Shown here in pieces: positions 50,897 through 60,333 of a stretch of 64,000 nucleotides of DNA. The translations under genes were made by a program, and so were the position numbers. Location of the stretch: positions 8,856,001-8,920,000 of the forward strand of contig NZ_CP091881.1 in NCBI RefSeq assembly GCF_022163125.1, in the 5' to 3' direction. The stretch is from Paenibacillus sp. HWE-109. GTDB lineage: Bacteria; Bacillota; Bacilli; Paenibacillales; NBRC-103111. Positions within the stretch are counted from its first letter, which is position 1. Every line of letters begins with the position of its first letter. The notes under the pieces were generated by a model. That model was not told where the DNA came from and searched no databases. It was given only the letters and a program-made list of their open reading frames with translations.

Positions 50897-52134
50897 TGAA
50901 GGAGATGGATCTTCGGATTGGCAAGCTGATTACAGAAGAATGGATGCACATTCTGAAGGACCGACGTCTTTTTCTGATCTTGTTCTTCGTTCCGATCATG
51001 TACACCGTGCTGTTTGGCTCGATATATGTCCATCACAAAGTAACCGAAATGGCTACTGTCGTGATTGATGAAGACCAAAGTCCGCTAAGTCGTCAAGTGA
51101 TTCAAGCCTTCGAGCAGAGTGAAACATTCCAGATTAAGAAGGAATATCATTCGGAGGAAGAAGTGAAGCGGGCGCTGGAAACGGGAGAAGCCAAAGTAGG
51201 CTTAATTATCCCGTCCAATTTCGAAGCGAAGCTCAAGCATGGCGAATCCCTGCCGCTGCTTACGCTGATCGATGGCAGCAACATGATGATTTCGAACTCA
51301 GCGACCAAAGGCGCGAACGAAGTAATCACAACATTCAGCATGGGGTACTCCCAGAAGAAATTACAGCTTCAGCAAGGACTTCAGAATGAGCAAGTGATGA
51401 ACACCCTGTCCCCGATTCCATATCGCTATCGGATTATGTACAATTCAACTTTTAACTATAGTGATTTTATGCTCTATGGTTTGGTTGGAGCGATTTTGCA
51501 GCAAGTTTTGTTCTTAGGCATAGCGTTGACAATCACCAGGGAAAAAGATGCCGGAACGTGGCAGCGGTTCGAAGCTTGGAAACGGAATCCATGGCGCATC
51601 GCCTATGCGAAAACCGCACCCTATTTCTTGATTAATCTATTTAACACATCGGTGACGTTCGTCATTGCTCTGTATGCGTTCGGCGCGCCAATGAGCGGCA
51701 GCCTGCTGGTCGGCTTGGCGATTATTCTCAGCTTTACCTTCGCCGTCAGCGGGATCGGTTATTTGATCAGCTTATTCTCTTCGAACCAGCTGGGGGCGAC
51801 ACAGACGGCGATGTTAATTGCTGTTCCGTCCTTTATGCTTTCGGGTTTCACATGGCCGTTTGAGGCTATGCCCAAAGCGCTTCAAGTGTTCGGTCATATG
51901 CTTCCGCTCACGTATTTCCTGGACGGCGTTCGTAATGTTTTCGTCAAAGGCAATGATTTTGCCGTCATTAGGCACGATTGCCTGTCACTTATTTTAACTG
52001 GAGCCATCACCTATTTTGCAGCCATGTTGTTAACGCGCTTTGTGGTCTTTTCCAAAAAGAAAGAGAAGGATGCCGCCATCAGTACGAAGCCCACACAACC
52101 TGCGCTGACCAACGGATCGAACATATCGGCATAA
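50893..52134 (+). CDS. ABC-2 type permease (no ATPase in the operon)
   Basis: 413 residues. A first membrane segment (LFLILFFVPIMYTVLFGSIY), a large extracytoplasmic domain (about 50-185), then five membrane segments and GFTWPFEAMPKALQVFGHML, the ABC-2 signature near the fifth. This is the YhiI/YbhR-like class used with HlyD adaptors. No ATP-binding protein lies in the operon or nearby, so a separate ATPase must power it. The start overlaps HlyD (GGATGATG). The substrate is unknown; lipid, drug or peptide export are all possible. Confidence 0.87.
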   Translation: MMKEMDLRIGKLITEEWMHILKDRRLFLILFFVPIMYTVLFGSIYVHHKVTEMATVVIDEDQSPLSRQVIQAFEQSETFQIKKEYHSEEEVKRALETGEAKVGLIIPSNFEAKLKHGESLPLLTLIDGSNMMISNSATKGANEVITTFSMGYSQKKLQLQQGLQNEQVMNTLSPIPYRYRIMYNSTFNYSDFMLYGLVGAILQQVLFLGIALTITREKDAGTWQRFEAWKRNPWRIAYAKTAPYFLINLFNTSVTFVIALYAFGAPMSGSLLVGLAIILSFTFAVSGIGYLISLFSSNQLGATQTAMLIAVPSFMLSGFTWPFEAMPKALQVFGHMLPLTYFLDGVRNVFVKGNDFAVIRHDCLSLILTGAITYFAAMLLTRFVVFSKKKEKDAAISTKPTQPALTNGSNISA

Positions 52135-52158
52135 CCATCAAGGAAGGAAGCGATTTTT

Positions 52159-53451
52159 TTGAAAAAAACGCTCATCAGCTTATCAGCAGCCCTGTTACTC
52201 CTTTCCAGCACGCAAGCCATTAGCTATGCGGACACGGTGCAAGACCCTAATCAAAATGTCTATGTGAATGTGGATGTCCTGGATACTGTGTCTGCCATCG
52301 ACTTAACGTATGTCCTGGATAAAGCTTTGAAAGATTCCCACAATCTAGCGCTGCTTACATTGAAATATGCCGCCCAAGGCAGCAAAAAAGCCGACCTGGA
52401 ATCACAAATGGACACGATGGGTTCGGCCTCTTTTACACCGGGTCATTTGCCGAGTACAGTGGCAGAGGTTACGAATACGGGAAATCCGCTCTTGCCGAAT
52501 TTGACAGATCCAATCGATATTGCCTGGACCGTGACGCAGAATAATGTCATGAACCAGATGATGCAGGGAATGGGCGCCCTGGCCGGCGGGATGAACACGA
52601 TCATTTCTGCGCAGCGGGCGCAAATGAAGACAGCAGCGCATCAGCTGGGGACTGATCAACGGAACTCACTGCTGCAAACGGATGAGGCCAAGGCGGGAAT
52701 TCGCCTTCAGACGATTGCGCAATATGTGCAATTGCTAGGTCAGAAAAAGCAACTGGATTTTATGAACGACTATACTGCGGTTATGGAAAAAGATTTGCTT
52801 CGGGCAACGCTCTTTGCCCAGCAAGGCTTGGCATCAGCAGATGATGTGCAAACCGTCCAAAAGGCCATTAATAAGCAAAAGGACGATATAGCAACACTGC
52901 TTAACAACTATCGTTTGGGACTTGTTCAGCTATCTACAGATATTGGAATTTCCTATGATCCTAATCTGGTCATCCAAGATATCCCTAACATTTCACTTGA
53001 CCCGATCACGGAAACGGATACGACCAGCCTGCTCAAAACGTCCTACCAAATGAAATCTTCCGGCAATAACATGGATGAAGCCGTTTGGGAGACGGGGCAT
53101 ACAGTCACTCAGAATACTTACGGAGACACGTATTTAGGTGTTAATTTGGCAATCAACGGGCAGAAGAACGAGCAAACAAAGCTCGAATTAACGAAGAAAA
53201 TTCAAACGACCTATCATGATGCCACAAATGCCTATCAAGCCGTTCTTACCGAGCAGCGAAACGTAACGGATATTCAGGCTGATCTGGCGAAAATGAAATT
53301 CCGTTATGACGTCGGCGTTCTCGCCAAGCATGATCTGAATAAATTTCAGCTGAAAGTTCAGCAGAATGAAACGACCTTAACAGCTGCCAAGCTGAAATAT
53401 TACGTGTTAAAAGAAAAAGCCAAGGCGATGGACACAGGCTTTATTCAATAG
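52159..53451 (+). CDS. TolC-like outer-membrane-efflux-family protein in a Gram-positive context
   Basis: TTG 52159 follows AAGGAAGGAAGCG. The 430-residue product has a signal peptide (MKKTLISLSAALLLLSSTQA) and a long helical body built like TolC/OEP: two similar halves, e.g. LTYVLDKALKDSHNLALLTL in the first and IQTTYHDATNAYQAVLTEQR with KMKFRYDVGVLAKHDLNKFQ in the second. OEP proteins normally cross the Gram-negative outer membrane. No SLH domain, LPxTG or lipobox is seen. It may form a helical sleeve on the outer side of a HlyD-ABC pump. Last gene of its operon. Confidence 0.85.
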   Translation: MKKTLISLSAALLLLSSTQAISYADTVQDPNQNVYVNVDVLDTVSAIDLTYVLDKALKDSHNLALLTLKYAAQGSKKADLESQMDTMGSASFTPGHLPSTVAEVTNTGNPLLPNLTDPIDIAWTVTQNNVMNQMMQGMGALAGGMNTIISAQRAQMKTAAHQLGTDQRNSLLQTDEAKAGIRLQTIAQYVQLLGQKKQLDFMNDYTAVMEKDLLRATLFAQQGLASADDVQTVQKAINKQKDDIATLLNNYRLGLVQLSTDIGISYDPNLVIQDIPNISLDPITETDTTSLLKTSYQMKSSGNNMDEAVWETGHTVTQNTYGDTYLGVNLAINGQKNEQTKLELTKKIQTTYHDATNAYQAVLTEQRNVTDIQADLAKMKFRYDVGVLAKHDLNKFQLKVQQNETTLTAAKLKYYVLKEKAKAMDTGFIQ

Positions 53452-53460
53452 TTAATTGCC

Positions 53461-53517
53461 AACCACAGTTCTGAGTGACGGGTCAAAGCCTGCACGGAAA
53501 AGGAACTGTGGTTTTTT
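53461..53517 (+). terminator. Terminator of the efflux operon
   Basis: AACCACAGTTC (53461) pairs with GAACTGTGGTT (53503), separated by about 31 bases, followed by T residues. Confidence 0.8.
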
Positions 53518-53522
53518 CTGGA

Positions 53523-53551
53523 TTGAGTTCGCAAAATTTCTGGGATATAAT
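53523..53551 (+). promoter_or_regulatory. gatCAB promoter
   Basis: TTGAGT (53523) and TATAAT (53546) are 17 bases apart, about 40 bases before gatC. Good housekeeping match. Confidence 0.75.
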
Positions 53552-53592
53552 GAAAAGAATGACTAAATGCTGATACAAGGGGTGTAGAAAAC

Positions 53593-53880
53593 TTGAGCAT
53601 AACCAAAACAGATGTCGATCACGTCGCGAAGTTGGCTAGACTCGATTTAAGTGATACGGAGAAAGAGCTATTTACGGAACAGTTGAATGCGATTTTAAAA
53701 TATGCCGAACAGTTGAATGGACTGAATACGGAAGGTGTCGTTCCGACAAGTCATGCGATGCCCATGGTGAACGTCATGCGTGAAGATGTCACGGCGCCAT
53801 CGCTGCCGATTGAGAAGGTTTTACTGAACGCCCCCGATCATGAAGACGGGCAATTCAAAGTTCCGGCTGTTTTAGAATAG
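53593..53880 (+). CDS. gatC: Glutamyl-tRNA(Gln)/aspartyl-tRNA(Asn) amidotransferase subunit C
   Basis: GatC clamps the GatA-GatB complex that converts Glu-tRNA(Gln) to Gln-tRNA(Gln). The 95-residue product is of normal size, with [20 protein letters not shown], then [20 protein letters not shown], and the [20 protein letters not shown] belt. TTG at 53593 follows GGGGTGTAG. The gene heads the gatCAB operon and has its own promoter. Confidence 0.96.
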   Translation: MSITKTDVDHVAKLARLDLSDTEKELFTEQLNAILKYAEQLNGLNTEGVVPTSHAMPMVNVMREDVTAPSLPIEKVLLNAPDHEDGQFKVPAVLE

Positions 53881-53908
53881 AGAACCAGATGAAAGGGAGT
53901 GCCTGTCG

Positions 53909-55366
53909 TTGTCTTTGTTTGATCTAAACCTACAACAAATTCACGCGAAGCTTCAAGGCAAAGAATTGAAAGTTGCCGATCTCGTGGATCAATCCTATAC
54001 AAGAATTCAGCAAGTAGAAAGCAAAGTTCGCGCTTTCCTTACCTTAGATGAAGAAAATGCCCGCTTAACGGCTGCCAAATTGGACGAGCAGTTCGCAAAC
54101 AGTGCGACTACGAGCGATCTATTCGGATTGCCGATCGGGATCAAGGATAACATGGTGACAGAAGGATTGCGCACAACTTGTGCGAGCAAATTCCTGTCCA
54201 ACTATAATCCAATCTACGACGCTACTGTCGTCACCAAGCTCAAAGAAGCTCAAACCGTCACGATCGGCAAGCTCAATATGGATGAATTCGCCATGGGCGG
54301 CTCCAACGAGAACTCCGCTTACCATCCATCCCACAATCCGTGGAACACGGATTATGTGCCCGGCGGCTCCAGCGGCGGTTCCGCTGCTGCGGTTGCTGCA
54401 GGCGAAGTATACTTCGCGCTGGGCTCCGACACCGGCGGCTCGATTCGCCAACCGGCTGCTTACTGCGGCATCGTCGGTCTCAAGCCGACGTACGGACTTG
54501 TGTCCCGCTATGGCCTCGTCGCGTTCGCGTCTTCACTCGATCAGATCGGGCCGCTGACGAAGAACGTTGAAGACTCGGCCTACTTGCTGCAAGCCATCGC
54601 AGGCTATGACGCTAAGGATTCCACTTCTGCGAAAGTGGACATCCCTGATTACCTCAGCGCCTTGACCGGAGATATCAAAGGTCTGCGCATCGGGGTACCG
54701 AAGGAATACATGGGCAAGGGGATCGACCCGGCTGTCAAAGAGAAAGTGCTCGAAGCGCTCAAAGTGCTGGAAGGCTTAGGCGCTGTATGGGAAGAAGTCA
54801 CGCTGCCGCATTCGGAATATGCCGTTGCTACCTATTACTTGCTCGCTTCGTCGGAAGCGTCCTCCAACCTTGCCCGCTTTGATGGCGTGCGTTACGGTGT
54901 GCGCTCCGACAATGCGAACAACTTGCTTGATCTTTACCATATGTCCCGCAGCGAAGGCTTTGGCCCTGAGGTCAAGCGCCGCATCATGCTGGGAACGTAT
55001 GCGTTAAGCTCAGGTTACTATGATGCTTATTATTTGAAAGCACAACAAGTGCGTACGTTGATCAAGCAAGATTTTGATCAAGTATTCGAGAAATTCGATA
55101 TCATCATCGGACCTACGGCTCCGACGCCGGCTTTCAAGATCGGCGAGCAAAGCAATGATCCGCTTACGATGTATTTGAACGATATCATGACCATTCCGGT
55201 CAGCTTGGCGGGTATTCCTGCGATTAGCGTACCTTGCGGTTTCGTGAACGAACTTCCGGTTGGCCTGCAAGTCATCGGCAAAGCGCTGGATGAAGCTACC
55301 CTTCTGCGTGTAGCCCACGCTTTTGAGCAGCATACAGATCACCACAAACAGCGCCCGCAATTGTAA
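53909..55366 (+). CDS. gatA: Glutamyl-tRNA(Gln) amidotransferase subunit A
   Basis: The glutaminase subunit of the amidotransferase. 485 residues with the amidase signature: K79 (LPIGIKDNM), S154 ([15 protein letters not shown]) and S178 ([25 protein letters not shown], shown in part), the Ser-cisSer-Lys triad. Start is TTG 53909 after AAAGGGAG. It lies 28 bases after gatC and 36 before gatB. Confidence 0.97.
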   Translation: MSLFDLNLQQIHAKLQGKELKVADLVDQSYTRIQQVESKVRAFLTLDEENARLTAAKLDEQFANSATTSDLFGLPIGIKDNMVTEGLRTTCASKFLSNYNPIYDATVVTKLKEAQTVTIGKLNMDEFAMGGSNENSAYHPSHNPWNTDYVPGGSSGGSAAAVAAGEVYFALGSDTGGSIRQPAAYCGIVGLKPTYGLVSRYGLVAFASSLDQIGPLTKNVEDSAYLLQAIAGYDAKDSTSAKVDIPDYLSALTGDIKGLRIGVPKEYMGKGIDPAVKEKVLEALKVLEGLGAVWEEVTLPHSEYAVATYYLLASSEASSNLARFDGVRYGVRSDNANNLLDLYHMSRSEGFGPEVKRRIMLGTYALSSGYYDAYYLKAQQVRTLIKQDFDQVFEKFDIIIGPTAPTPAFKIGEQSNDPLTMYLNDIMTIPVSLAGIPAISVPCGFVNELPVGLQVIGKALDEATLLRVAHAFEQHTDHHKQRPQL

Positions 55367-55402
55367 GTTCACAGTTCATGAGTCACGAAGGAGGCATTCA
55401 TT

Positions 55403-56851
55403 TTGTCGGCAACAGATACCCAATTTGAAACGGTCGTTGGTCTTGAAGTTCACGTTGAGCTTCATACCGCTTCCAAAATATTTTGCGGATGCGCAACCTC
55501 ATTCGGAGCCCCTCCGAATACGAATACATGTCCGGTATGCCTTGGCCACCCGGGCGTTCTGCCTGTACTGAATCGTCAGGCGGTGGAATATGCGATGAAG
55601 GCCGCTATGGCGCTGAATTGCACGATTTCTACACATAGTAAATTTGACCGTAAAAACTACTTTTATCCGGATTCGCCGGATGCTTACCAAACATCGCAAT
55701 ATGATCAGCCGATCGGCTTGAACGGTTGGGTAGATATTGAAGTGAACGGTGTCAGCAAACGAATCGGTGTGACTCGCCTTCACTTAGAGGAAGATGCGGG
55801 GAAGCTAACGCACGTCGATGGCGGTTATGCCTCTCTGGTTGATCTCAATCGGGCGGGGACGCCGCTCATTGAGATAGTGTCTGAGCCTGATTTGCGGTCT
55901 CCTGAAGAAGCGCGTGCCTATTTGGAGAAAGTCAGAGCGATCATGATCTACTGTGATGTGTCCGACGTGAAAATGGAAGAAGGCTCGATGCGCTGCGATG
56001 CCAACGTCAGCTTGCGTCCTTTCGGGCAAGAGAAGTTCGGCACGAGAGCTGAGCTGAAGAACATGAACTCGTTCCGCGGCGTCCAAAAAGGACTCGAGTA
56101 CGAGGAATTCCGCCAAGCGGAAATTCTCCGCAGCGGCGGCGAAGTGGATCAAGAAACGCGTCGCTGGGATGAAGCCCAAGGCAAGACAGTTGCGATGCGA
56201 GGCAAAGAAGATGCGCATGACTATCGCTATTTCCCTGATCCGGATCTCGTTAGCCTGTACATCGACGATGCTTGGAAAGCTAGTGTCAAAGCATCTATCC
56301 CGGAACTGCCGGACGCTCGCAAAGCGCGCTATAGCAGTGAATACGGACTGCCTAGCTATGATGCGGATGTCATCACTTCTTCAATGAAGCTCGCTAACTT
56401 CTTCGAAGAGAGCTTGCAGTACACACAGGATGCCAAAGCGGTCTCCAACTGGATCATGGGTGATTTGCTCGGCTATTTGAATGCGAACAGCCTTGAATTC
56501 GCCGATGTGAAAGTCACTGGCAAAGGCCTTGGCGAAATGATCGGCCTGATTGAGAAAGGCACTATTTCCAACAAGATTGCCAAGACTGTCTTCAAGGAAA
56601 TGCTCGAATCCGGCAAAGAGCCGCAGAAGATCGTAGAAGAGCAAGGACTTGTACAAATCAGTGACGAGGGTGCCATCAAGGCCGTCGTTGAGCAGGTAGT
56701 GGCGAACAGTCCGCAATCCGTAGCTGATTTCAAAGCTGGCAAAGAGAAAGCCGTAGGCTTCCTTGTCGGGCAAGTCATGAAAGAAACCAAAGGCAAAGCC
56801 AACCCAGGTCTCGTCAATAAATTAATTGTGGAGTGCCTGAACAGCAAGTGA
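55403..56851 (+). CDS. gatB: Glutamyl-tRNA(Gln)/aspartyl-tRNA(Asn) amidotransferase subunit B
   Basis: The kinase/tRNA-binding subunit, 482 residues. Family motifs: [59 protein letters not shown] and [20 protein letters not shown], plus a YqeY-like tail (about 405-480). Start is TTG 55403 after GAAGGAGG. Terminator follows at 56861. Confidence 0.97.
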   Translation: MSATDTQFETVVGLEVHVELHTASKIFCGCATSFGAPPNTNTCPVCLGHPGVLPVLNRQAVEYAMKAAMALNCTISTHSKFDRKNYFYPDSPDAYQTSQYDQPIGLNGWVDIEVNGVSKRIGVTRLHLEEDAGKLTHVDGGYASLVDLNRAGTPLIEIVSEPDLRSPEEARAYLEKVRAIMIYCDVSDVKMEEGSMRCDANVSLRPFGQEKFGTRAELKNMNSFRGVQKGLEYEEFRQAEILRSGGEVDQETRRWDEAQGKTVAMRGKEDAHDYRYFPDPDLVSLYIDDAWKASVKASIPELPDARKARYSSEYGLPSYDADVITSSMKLANFFEESLQYTQDAKAVSNWIMGDLLGYLNANSLEFADVKVTGKGLGEMIGLIEKGTISNKIAKTVFKEMLESGKEPQKIVEEQGLVQISDEGAIKAVVEQVVANSPQSVADFKAGKEKAVGFLVGQVMKETKGKANPGLVNKLIVECLNSK

Positions 56852-56860
56852 TAAAGTATG

Positions 56861-56896
56861 AAGTGGTGATCCGATCCCAAGGACACCACTTTTTTT
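56861..56896 (+). terminator. gatCAB terminator
   Basis: AAGTGGTG (56861) pairs with CACCACTT (56884) and seven T residues follow. Confidence 0.85.
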
Positions 56897-56924
56897 CAAT
56901 TATAAGGAAAGTGGGGGACTCCCT

Positions 56925-57407
56925 ATGACGATTCAACCTTTAGCCTTACAAACCAATGAGGAGATCCTGCGTCTGCTGTCCTTGCAAATGGCTTCTTATC
57001 GTGTGGAAGCAGAGTTGATCGGTTTCGAGGATATTCCGCCCTTGAAGGATGGCATTGATTCTATTCGCAAGGCGGGAGAAACCTTCTATGGTTATTTTGT
57101 GCAGGAAGAGAATGAGACTAGACTCGCAGGTGCCATTTCATTTTCGAGTGAGGGCTCGGTGATTACGATCTGCCGCATGATGGTGCACCCAAATTATTTC
57201 CGCAGAGGGATTGCTAGGTCACTTTTGCAACATATACTGAAACTACAAGAGGAAGAAGGGGCTGTTCTGTTCGTTGTGTCTACGGGGACGGCGAATTTAC
57301 CGGCTGTTCAGCTCTATCAAAGCTTTGGCTTTGAGATGAAGCGGGTATTCACTGTGGCTCCAGGTGTCTGTTTAACAACGTTTGAACGTCCAGCAAGTGA
57401 TTCTTAG
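56925..57407 (+). CDS. GNAT-family N-acetyltransferase
   Basis: 160 residues with a standard GNAT fold: the acetyl-CoA pyrophosphate loop MMVHPNYFRRGIARSLLQHI (about 86-105), preceded by strands (GAISFSSEGSVITICRM). The tail has VSTGTANLPAVQLYQSFGFE (about 126-145), the C-terminal motif. The substrate is unknown. It lies 73 bases after gatB, behind a terminator, and 21 bases before the MgtC-like gene, with which it may be co-transcribed. Confidence 0.88.
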   Translation: MTIQPLALQTNEEILRLLSLQMASYRVEAELIGFEDIPPLKDGIDSIRKAGETFYGYFVQEENETRLAGAISFSSEGSVITICRMMVHPNYFRRGIARSLLQHILKLQEEEGAVLFVVSTGTANLPAVQLYQSFGFEMKRVFTVAPGVCLTTFERPASDS

Positions 57408-57428
57408 ATAGTTAGGAGTGATGGGAGC

Positions 57429-58136
57429 ATGAGTAATCCATGGGTTATTGATCAGGTTCATATCACCATTCGGTTGGTACTCGCACTTCTGCTTGGCGGT
57501 TTAATTGGGTTCGAGCGCGAAGTCAGCAGTCATGCCGCGGGGCTTCGTACGCATATTCTGGTTTGTGTCGGCTCATCGCTCGTTATGCTGCTTTCCATGT
57601 ATGGGTTCAGCGCTTTTGTCAACGAAGTTAATGTGCGTCTCGATCCTTCACGTCTTGCGGCCCAGGTCATTAGCGGTATCGGCTTTCTGGGGGCAGGCAC
57701 AATCATGTTTAATGGAAGATCCATCACGGGCCTTACGACCGCTGCATCACTCTGGGTCGTTGCGGGAATAGGGCTTGCTGTAGGAGCGGGCTTTTATTAT
57801 CCGGCTGTACTTGCCTGTTTCATGGTGCTTATCTCACTATGGATTCTAAACAAAGTAGAGCTTAAGTATTTTAACGGCAAAAAGATTCGGGTTCTCAAGA
57901 TACAAGCGTCCGATCAACCAGGAACATTAGGCCTCATTACAACACTTCTGGGCAAACAAAACGTTGATATTCGTAAAATTACCTTGGAAGAGCATGAGGC
58001 GGCAGATAAACCTAATCAAGTGCTGATTACATTCCACGTAACCATTCCCAAGCCTTCGATTATCGTGACGGTGCTTGAAGGCATTAATCAAATTAAAGGG
58101 GTCACAGGCGTTACCATTGAAAAAAGTAAAAGTTGA
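57429..58136 (+). CDS. MgtC/SapB-family membrane protein
   Basis: 235 residues. The N-terminal half (about 10-140) holds membrane segments with MgtC motifs (LALLLGGLIGFEREVSSHAA, GLRTHILVCVGSSLVMLLSM, SGIGFLGAGTIMFNGRSITG); the C-terminal half is a soluble ACT-like domain (IRVLKIQASDQPGTLGLITT). MgtC proteins inhibit ATP synthase or act in Mg homeostasis in pathogens; in soil Firmicutes the role is unknown. AGGAGTG precedes ATG 57429. Confidence 0.9.
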   Translation: MSNPWVIDQVHITIRLVLALLLGGLIGFEREVSSHAAGLRTHILVCVGSSLVMLLSMYGFSAFVNEVNVRLDPSRLAAQVISGIGFLGAGTIMFNGRSITGLTTAASLWVVAGIGLAVGAGFYYPAVLACFMVLISLWILNKVELKYFNGKKIRVLKIQASDQPGTLGLITTLLGKQNVDIRKITLEEHEAADKPNQVLITFHVTIPKPSIIVTVLEGINQIKGVTGVTIEKSKS

Positions 58137-58200
58137 TTGAAGGGGTCCGTCGATAAGGAGCGTCTAAACTTTTGGACGAAATGAAAGGGGGAAGTCAGGC

Positions 58201-58803
58201 ATGGACAATATGACGGATGAGCAGCTGATCGATCGGGTCCGTCAAGGTCATTCCGATGCTTATCGTGTATTGGTAGAGCGGCATAAGAACTACATCTATA
58301 CAGTCGTTTACCGCATGGTAGGGCATAAGGAAACTGCCGAGGACTTAACCCAGGAAGTGTTCGTTAAGCTTTTTCGGTCCTTGGTTCATTTTCGCGGAGA
58401 GGCCAAATTTACAACATGGCTCTACCGCATGACGACGAATCTCGTGACGGACTTTCGGCGCTCGCAGAAACGGAAGCCTTATGAGGCCTTGCTTGACAAA
58501 ATGAAAAGCTGGTTTACTGACAGCCGGGATCAGCCAGAAGAGATGGCGATTCGCAAGGATGATCAAGAGCGGATGCAGGCGCTTTTGGCCGAGCTTCCGG
58601 ACAAGTACCGTTTGATTATGTATTTGTTTCATTATAAGCAACTTTCCTATCAGGAAATGTCCCAAGCTACGGGACTGCCAGTCAAAACGCTCGAAACTAG
58701 ACTTTACCGGGGAAAAGCCATGCTGAAAGAAAAATGGTTGGAGGTGAACTCGCATGACGCCCAGACAACAGGAAGACCATCGGCTCACGCAATACCTAAA
58801 TAA
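58201..58803 (+). CDS. ECF-type RNA polymerase sigma factor
   Basis: 200 residues. Sigma region 2 is clear (RVLVERHKNYIYTVVYRMVG, then HKETAEDLTQEVFVKLFRSL, about 21-60) and region 4 follows (AELPDKYRLIMYLFHYKQLS, then YQEMSQATGLPVKTLETRLY, about 130-170). The gene overlaps the next (58754), whose product looks like a one-span anti-sigma factor. ECF sigma factors usually respond to envelope stress. Start ATG 58201 follows AGGGGGAAG. Confidence 0.9.
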   Translation: MDNMTDEQLIDRVRQGHSDAYRVLVERHKNYIYTVVYRMVGHKETAEDLTQEVFVKLFRSLVHFRGEAKFTTWLYRMTTNLVTDFRRSQKRKPYEALLDKMKSWFTDSRDQPEEMAIRKDDQERMQALLAELPDKYRLIMYLFHYKQLSYQEMSQATGLPVKTLETRLYRGKAMLKEKWLEVNSHDAQTTGRPSAHAIPK

Positions 58804-59056
58804 ATTACTGGACGAAATGCCGTTAAGTGAACCGAGCTCTCATCTGACGGACCGTATCATGCGCGGTATGCAAGAGGAAGATAGAGTCTCTCTGGTTCCT
58901 AAGACGCCAATGCGCCAACAAGCGTATTGGATCAACGGTTCAATTGCCATTGCTGCAACAATCGTGCTCATTCAATCAGGCATCATTGGCAAAATAATGA
59001 ATATCGATACTGGCATCATGCAGCTGACCACCTTTATTCAGCACCTATCCCAATAA
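58754..59056 (+). CDS. Putative anti-sigma factor, one membrane span (100 aa)
   Basis: The frame overlaps the end of the sigma gene by 50 bases; GGAGG precedes ATG 58754. The first 60 residues are hydrophilic and helical (QQEDHRLTQYLNKLLDEMPL); a single membrane segment follows (WINGSIAIAATIVLIQSGII, about 66-85). No zinc-binding HxxxCxxC motif is seen, so it is not a ZAS-type anti-sigma. Topology and overlap make it the likely partner that holds the sigma factor at the membrane. Confidence 0.7.
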   Translation: MTPRQQEDHRLTQYLNKLLDEMPLSEPSSHLTDRIMRGMQEEDRVSLVPKTPMRQQAYWINGSIAIAATIVLIQSGIIGKIMNIDTGIMQLTTFIQHLSQ

Positions 59057-59089
59057 CAAACAACTTATCAATAGAATGGAGGCTTCTCT

Positions 59090-59671
59090 ATGAACGTACC
59101 GCAGGAACATTCTCATATTCCCTCGTACTCAGATGACCCGAGTTACCCCCGCTATGCTCCTTATTATCCAATTGCTAAGAAGCGCAAATGGAAGGCGGGA
59201 ATACTGTCGTTCATGGTTCCGGGAACTGGACACTTTTATCTAGGGCTTATGCAGCGTGGTTTATTCATCATGATGCTGCTCATCTTGGATATCTTCATCA
59301 TCACTTCCCTTGCGAACCAAGCTGACCCAAGTGTTGCTGCAGTCACATTATTTGCTTTGTTTATTCCAGTCATTTACTTCTATAACCTGTTCGATGCGCT
59401 CCAAGCGACAGACCATGTCAATAACCGTTTGGAGCTAGGAGAGTTCTCCGGTTCTCAGGACATTGAATTCCACGATCCACTGCAGAAGTTGATCAAGGGT
59501 ACCAACATGGGCGTCATTCTGGTCGCCGCGGGAGCTGTGTTTTTTCTGCTCAGCAACAAACCGATGTGGGTGACAGGGCTTTTTGATCTAATGGGCTCCT
59601 ACCTTGGATCGGTTGTGCTCGTACTTGCTGGGATTGCGATGTACTTGCTTGATTCCCGCAAAAATAAATAA
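59090..59671 (+). CDS. Multi-span membrane protein, TM2-like
   Basis: 193 residues, with a Pro/Tyr-rich N-terminal part (residues 1-30), then KKRKWKAGILSFMVPGTGHF and YLGLMQRGLFIMMLLILDIF (the TM2-type 'PG.GHFYLG' turn), and three more membrane segments in the C-terminal half. Proteins like this often follow an ECF sigma/anti-sigma pair and may be part of its regulon. The exact function is unknown. A gap of 33 bases separates it from the anti-sigma gene. Confidence 0.75.
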   Translation: MNVPQEHSHIPSYSDDPSYPRYAPYYPIAKKRKWKAGILSFMVPGTGHFYLGLMQRGLFIMMLLILDIFIITSLANQADPSVAAVTLFALFIPVIYFYNLFDALQATDHVNNRLELGEFSGSQDIEFHDPLQKLIKGTNMGVILVAAGAVFFLLSNKPMWVTGLFDLMGSYLGSVVLVLAGIAMYLLDSRKNK

Positions 59672-59702
59672 GTCGCAAAGCGGTCGATTGCCATAACCAT
59701 CA

Positions 59703-59732
59703 TTGACAAAAGTTAATTAACACACGTACAAT
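59703..59732 (+). promoter_or_regulatory. perR promoter
   Basis: TTGACA (59703) and TACAAT (59727) are 18 bases apart. The flanking TTAATTAACAC and TTATTAACTAA stretches are AT-rich; they only loosely resemble a Per box, so autoregulation is not shown. Confidence 0.7.
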
Positions 59733-59774
59733 GTAGTGTAAGGTTTTATTAACTAACATCAGGTGGTGAGTACT

Positions 59775-60209
59775 ATGGCCGTACATTTAGAACAGGCATT
59801 GGCTAAATTGAAAACAACCGGTGTTCGGATGACGCCACAGCGGCATGCAATCCTCTCTTTTCTATTGGATTCCATGACTCATCCGACCGCAGATGACATC
59901 TACAGATCCCTTGAATCCAAATTTCCTAACATGAGCGTAGCGACTGTTTATAATAATCTCAAAGTATTTATTGAATCAGGACTCGTTCGAGAACTGACTT
60001 ATGGAGACAGCTCGAGTCGTTTTGATGCGGATATGACGGACCATTATCATGCGGTTTGTGAAAGCTGCGGGAAGATTGCGGACTTTGAATATCCGCCTCT
60101 TCATGATATTGAGAACACCGCTGCAGGACAAACGGGCTTTCAAATTAGCGGCTACCGCCTAGAAGTTTATGGTGTTTGTCCGGACTGCACAGGGATTACC
60201 AAGCATTAA
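59775..60209 (+). CDS. perR: Peroxide-responsive Fur-family repressor
   Basis: AGGTGG stands eight bases before ATG 59775; an upstream GTG is less likely. The 144 residues have the Fur winged helix (about 12-80). The regulatory metal site is H36, D84, H90, H92, D103, each one position before the B. subtilis PerR residues (H37, D85, H91, H93, D104); the D103 in place of Glu marks PerR rather than Fur. The structural zinc cysteines are C95, C98, C135 and C138. It senses H2O2 through metal-catalysed oxidation of the His residues. ygzB and ygxA follow as in B. subtilis. Confidence 0.93.
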   Translation: MAVHLEQALAKLKTTGVRMTPQRHAILSFLLDSMTHPTADDIYRSLESKFPNMSVATVYNNLKVFIESGLVRELTYGDSSSRFDADMTDHYHAVCESCGKIADFEYPPLHDIENTAAGQTGFQISGYRLEVYGVCPDCTGITKH

Positions 60210-60252
60210 CGTGCGCAGAATTCCTCAATAGCCGTTCCAATGATGTATAATG

Positions 60253-60306
60253 AAACGTGATCGTACTTCTTGTTATTGAAGAGGTAGGGGCACGTTTTTT
60301 TCTTTT
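60253..60306 (+). terminator. perR terminator
   Basis: AAACGTG (60253) pairs with CACGTTT (60291), with an inner TACTTCTT/GAAGAGGTA stem, followed by a T-rich run. Confidence 0.75.
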
Positions 60307-60333
60307 TTTATATCCTACAAAGGAAGTGAAATT

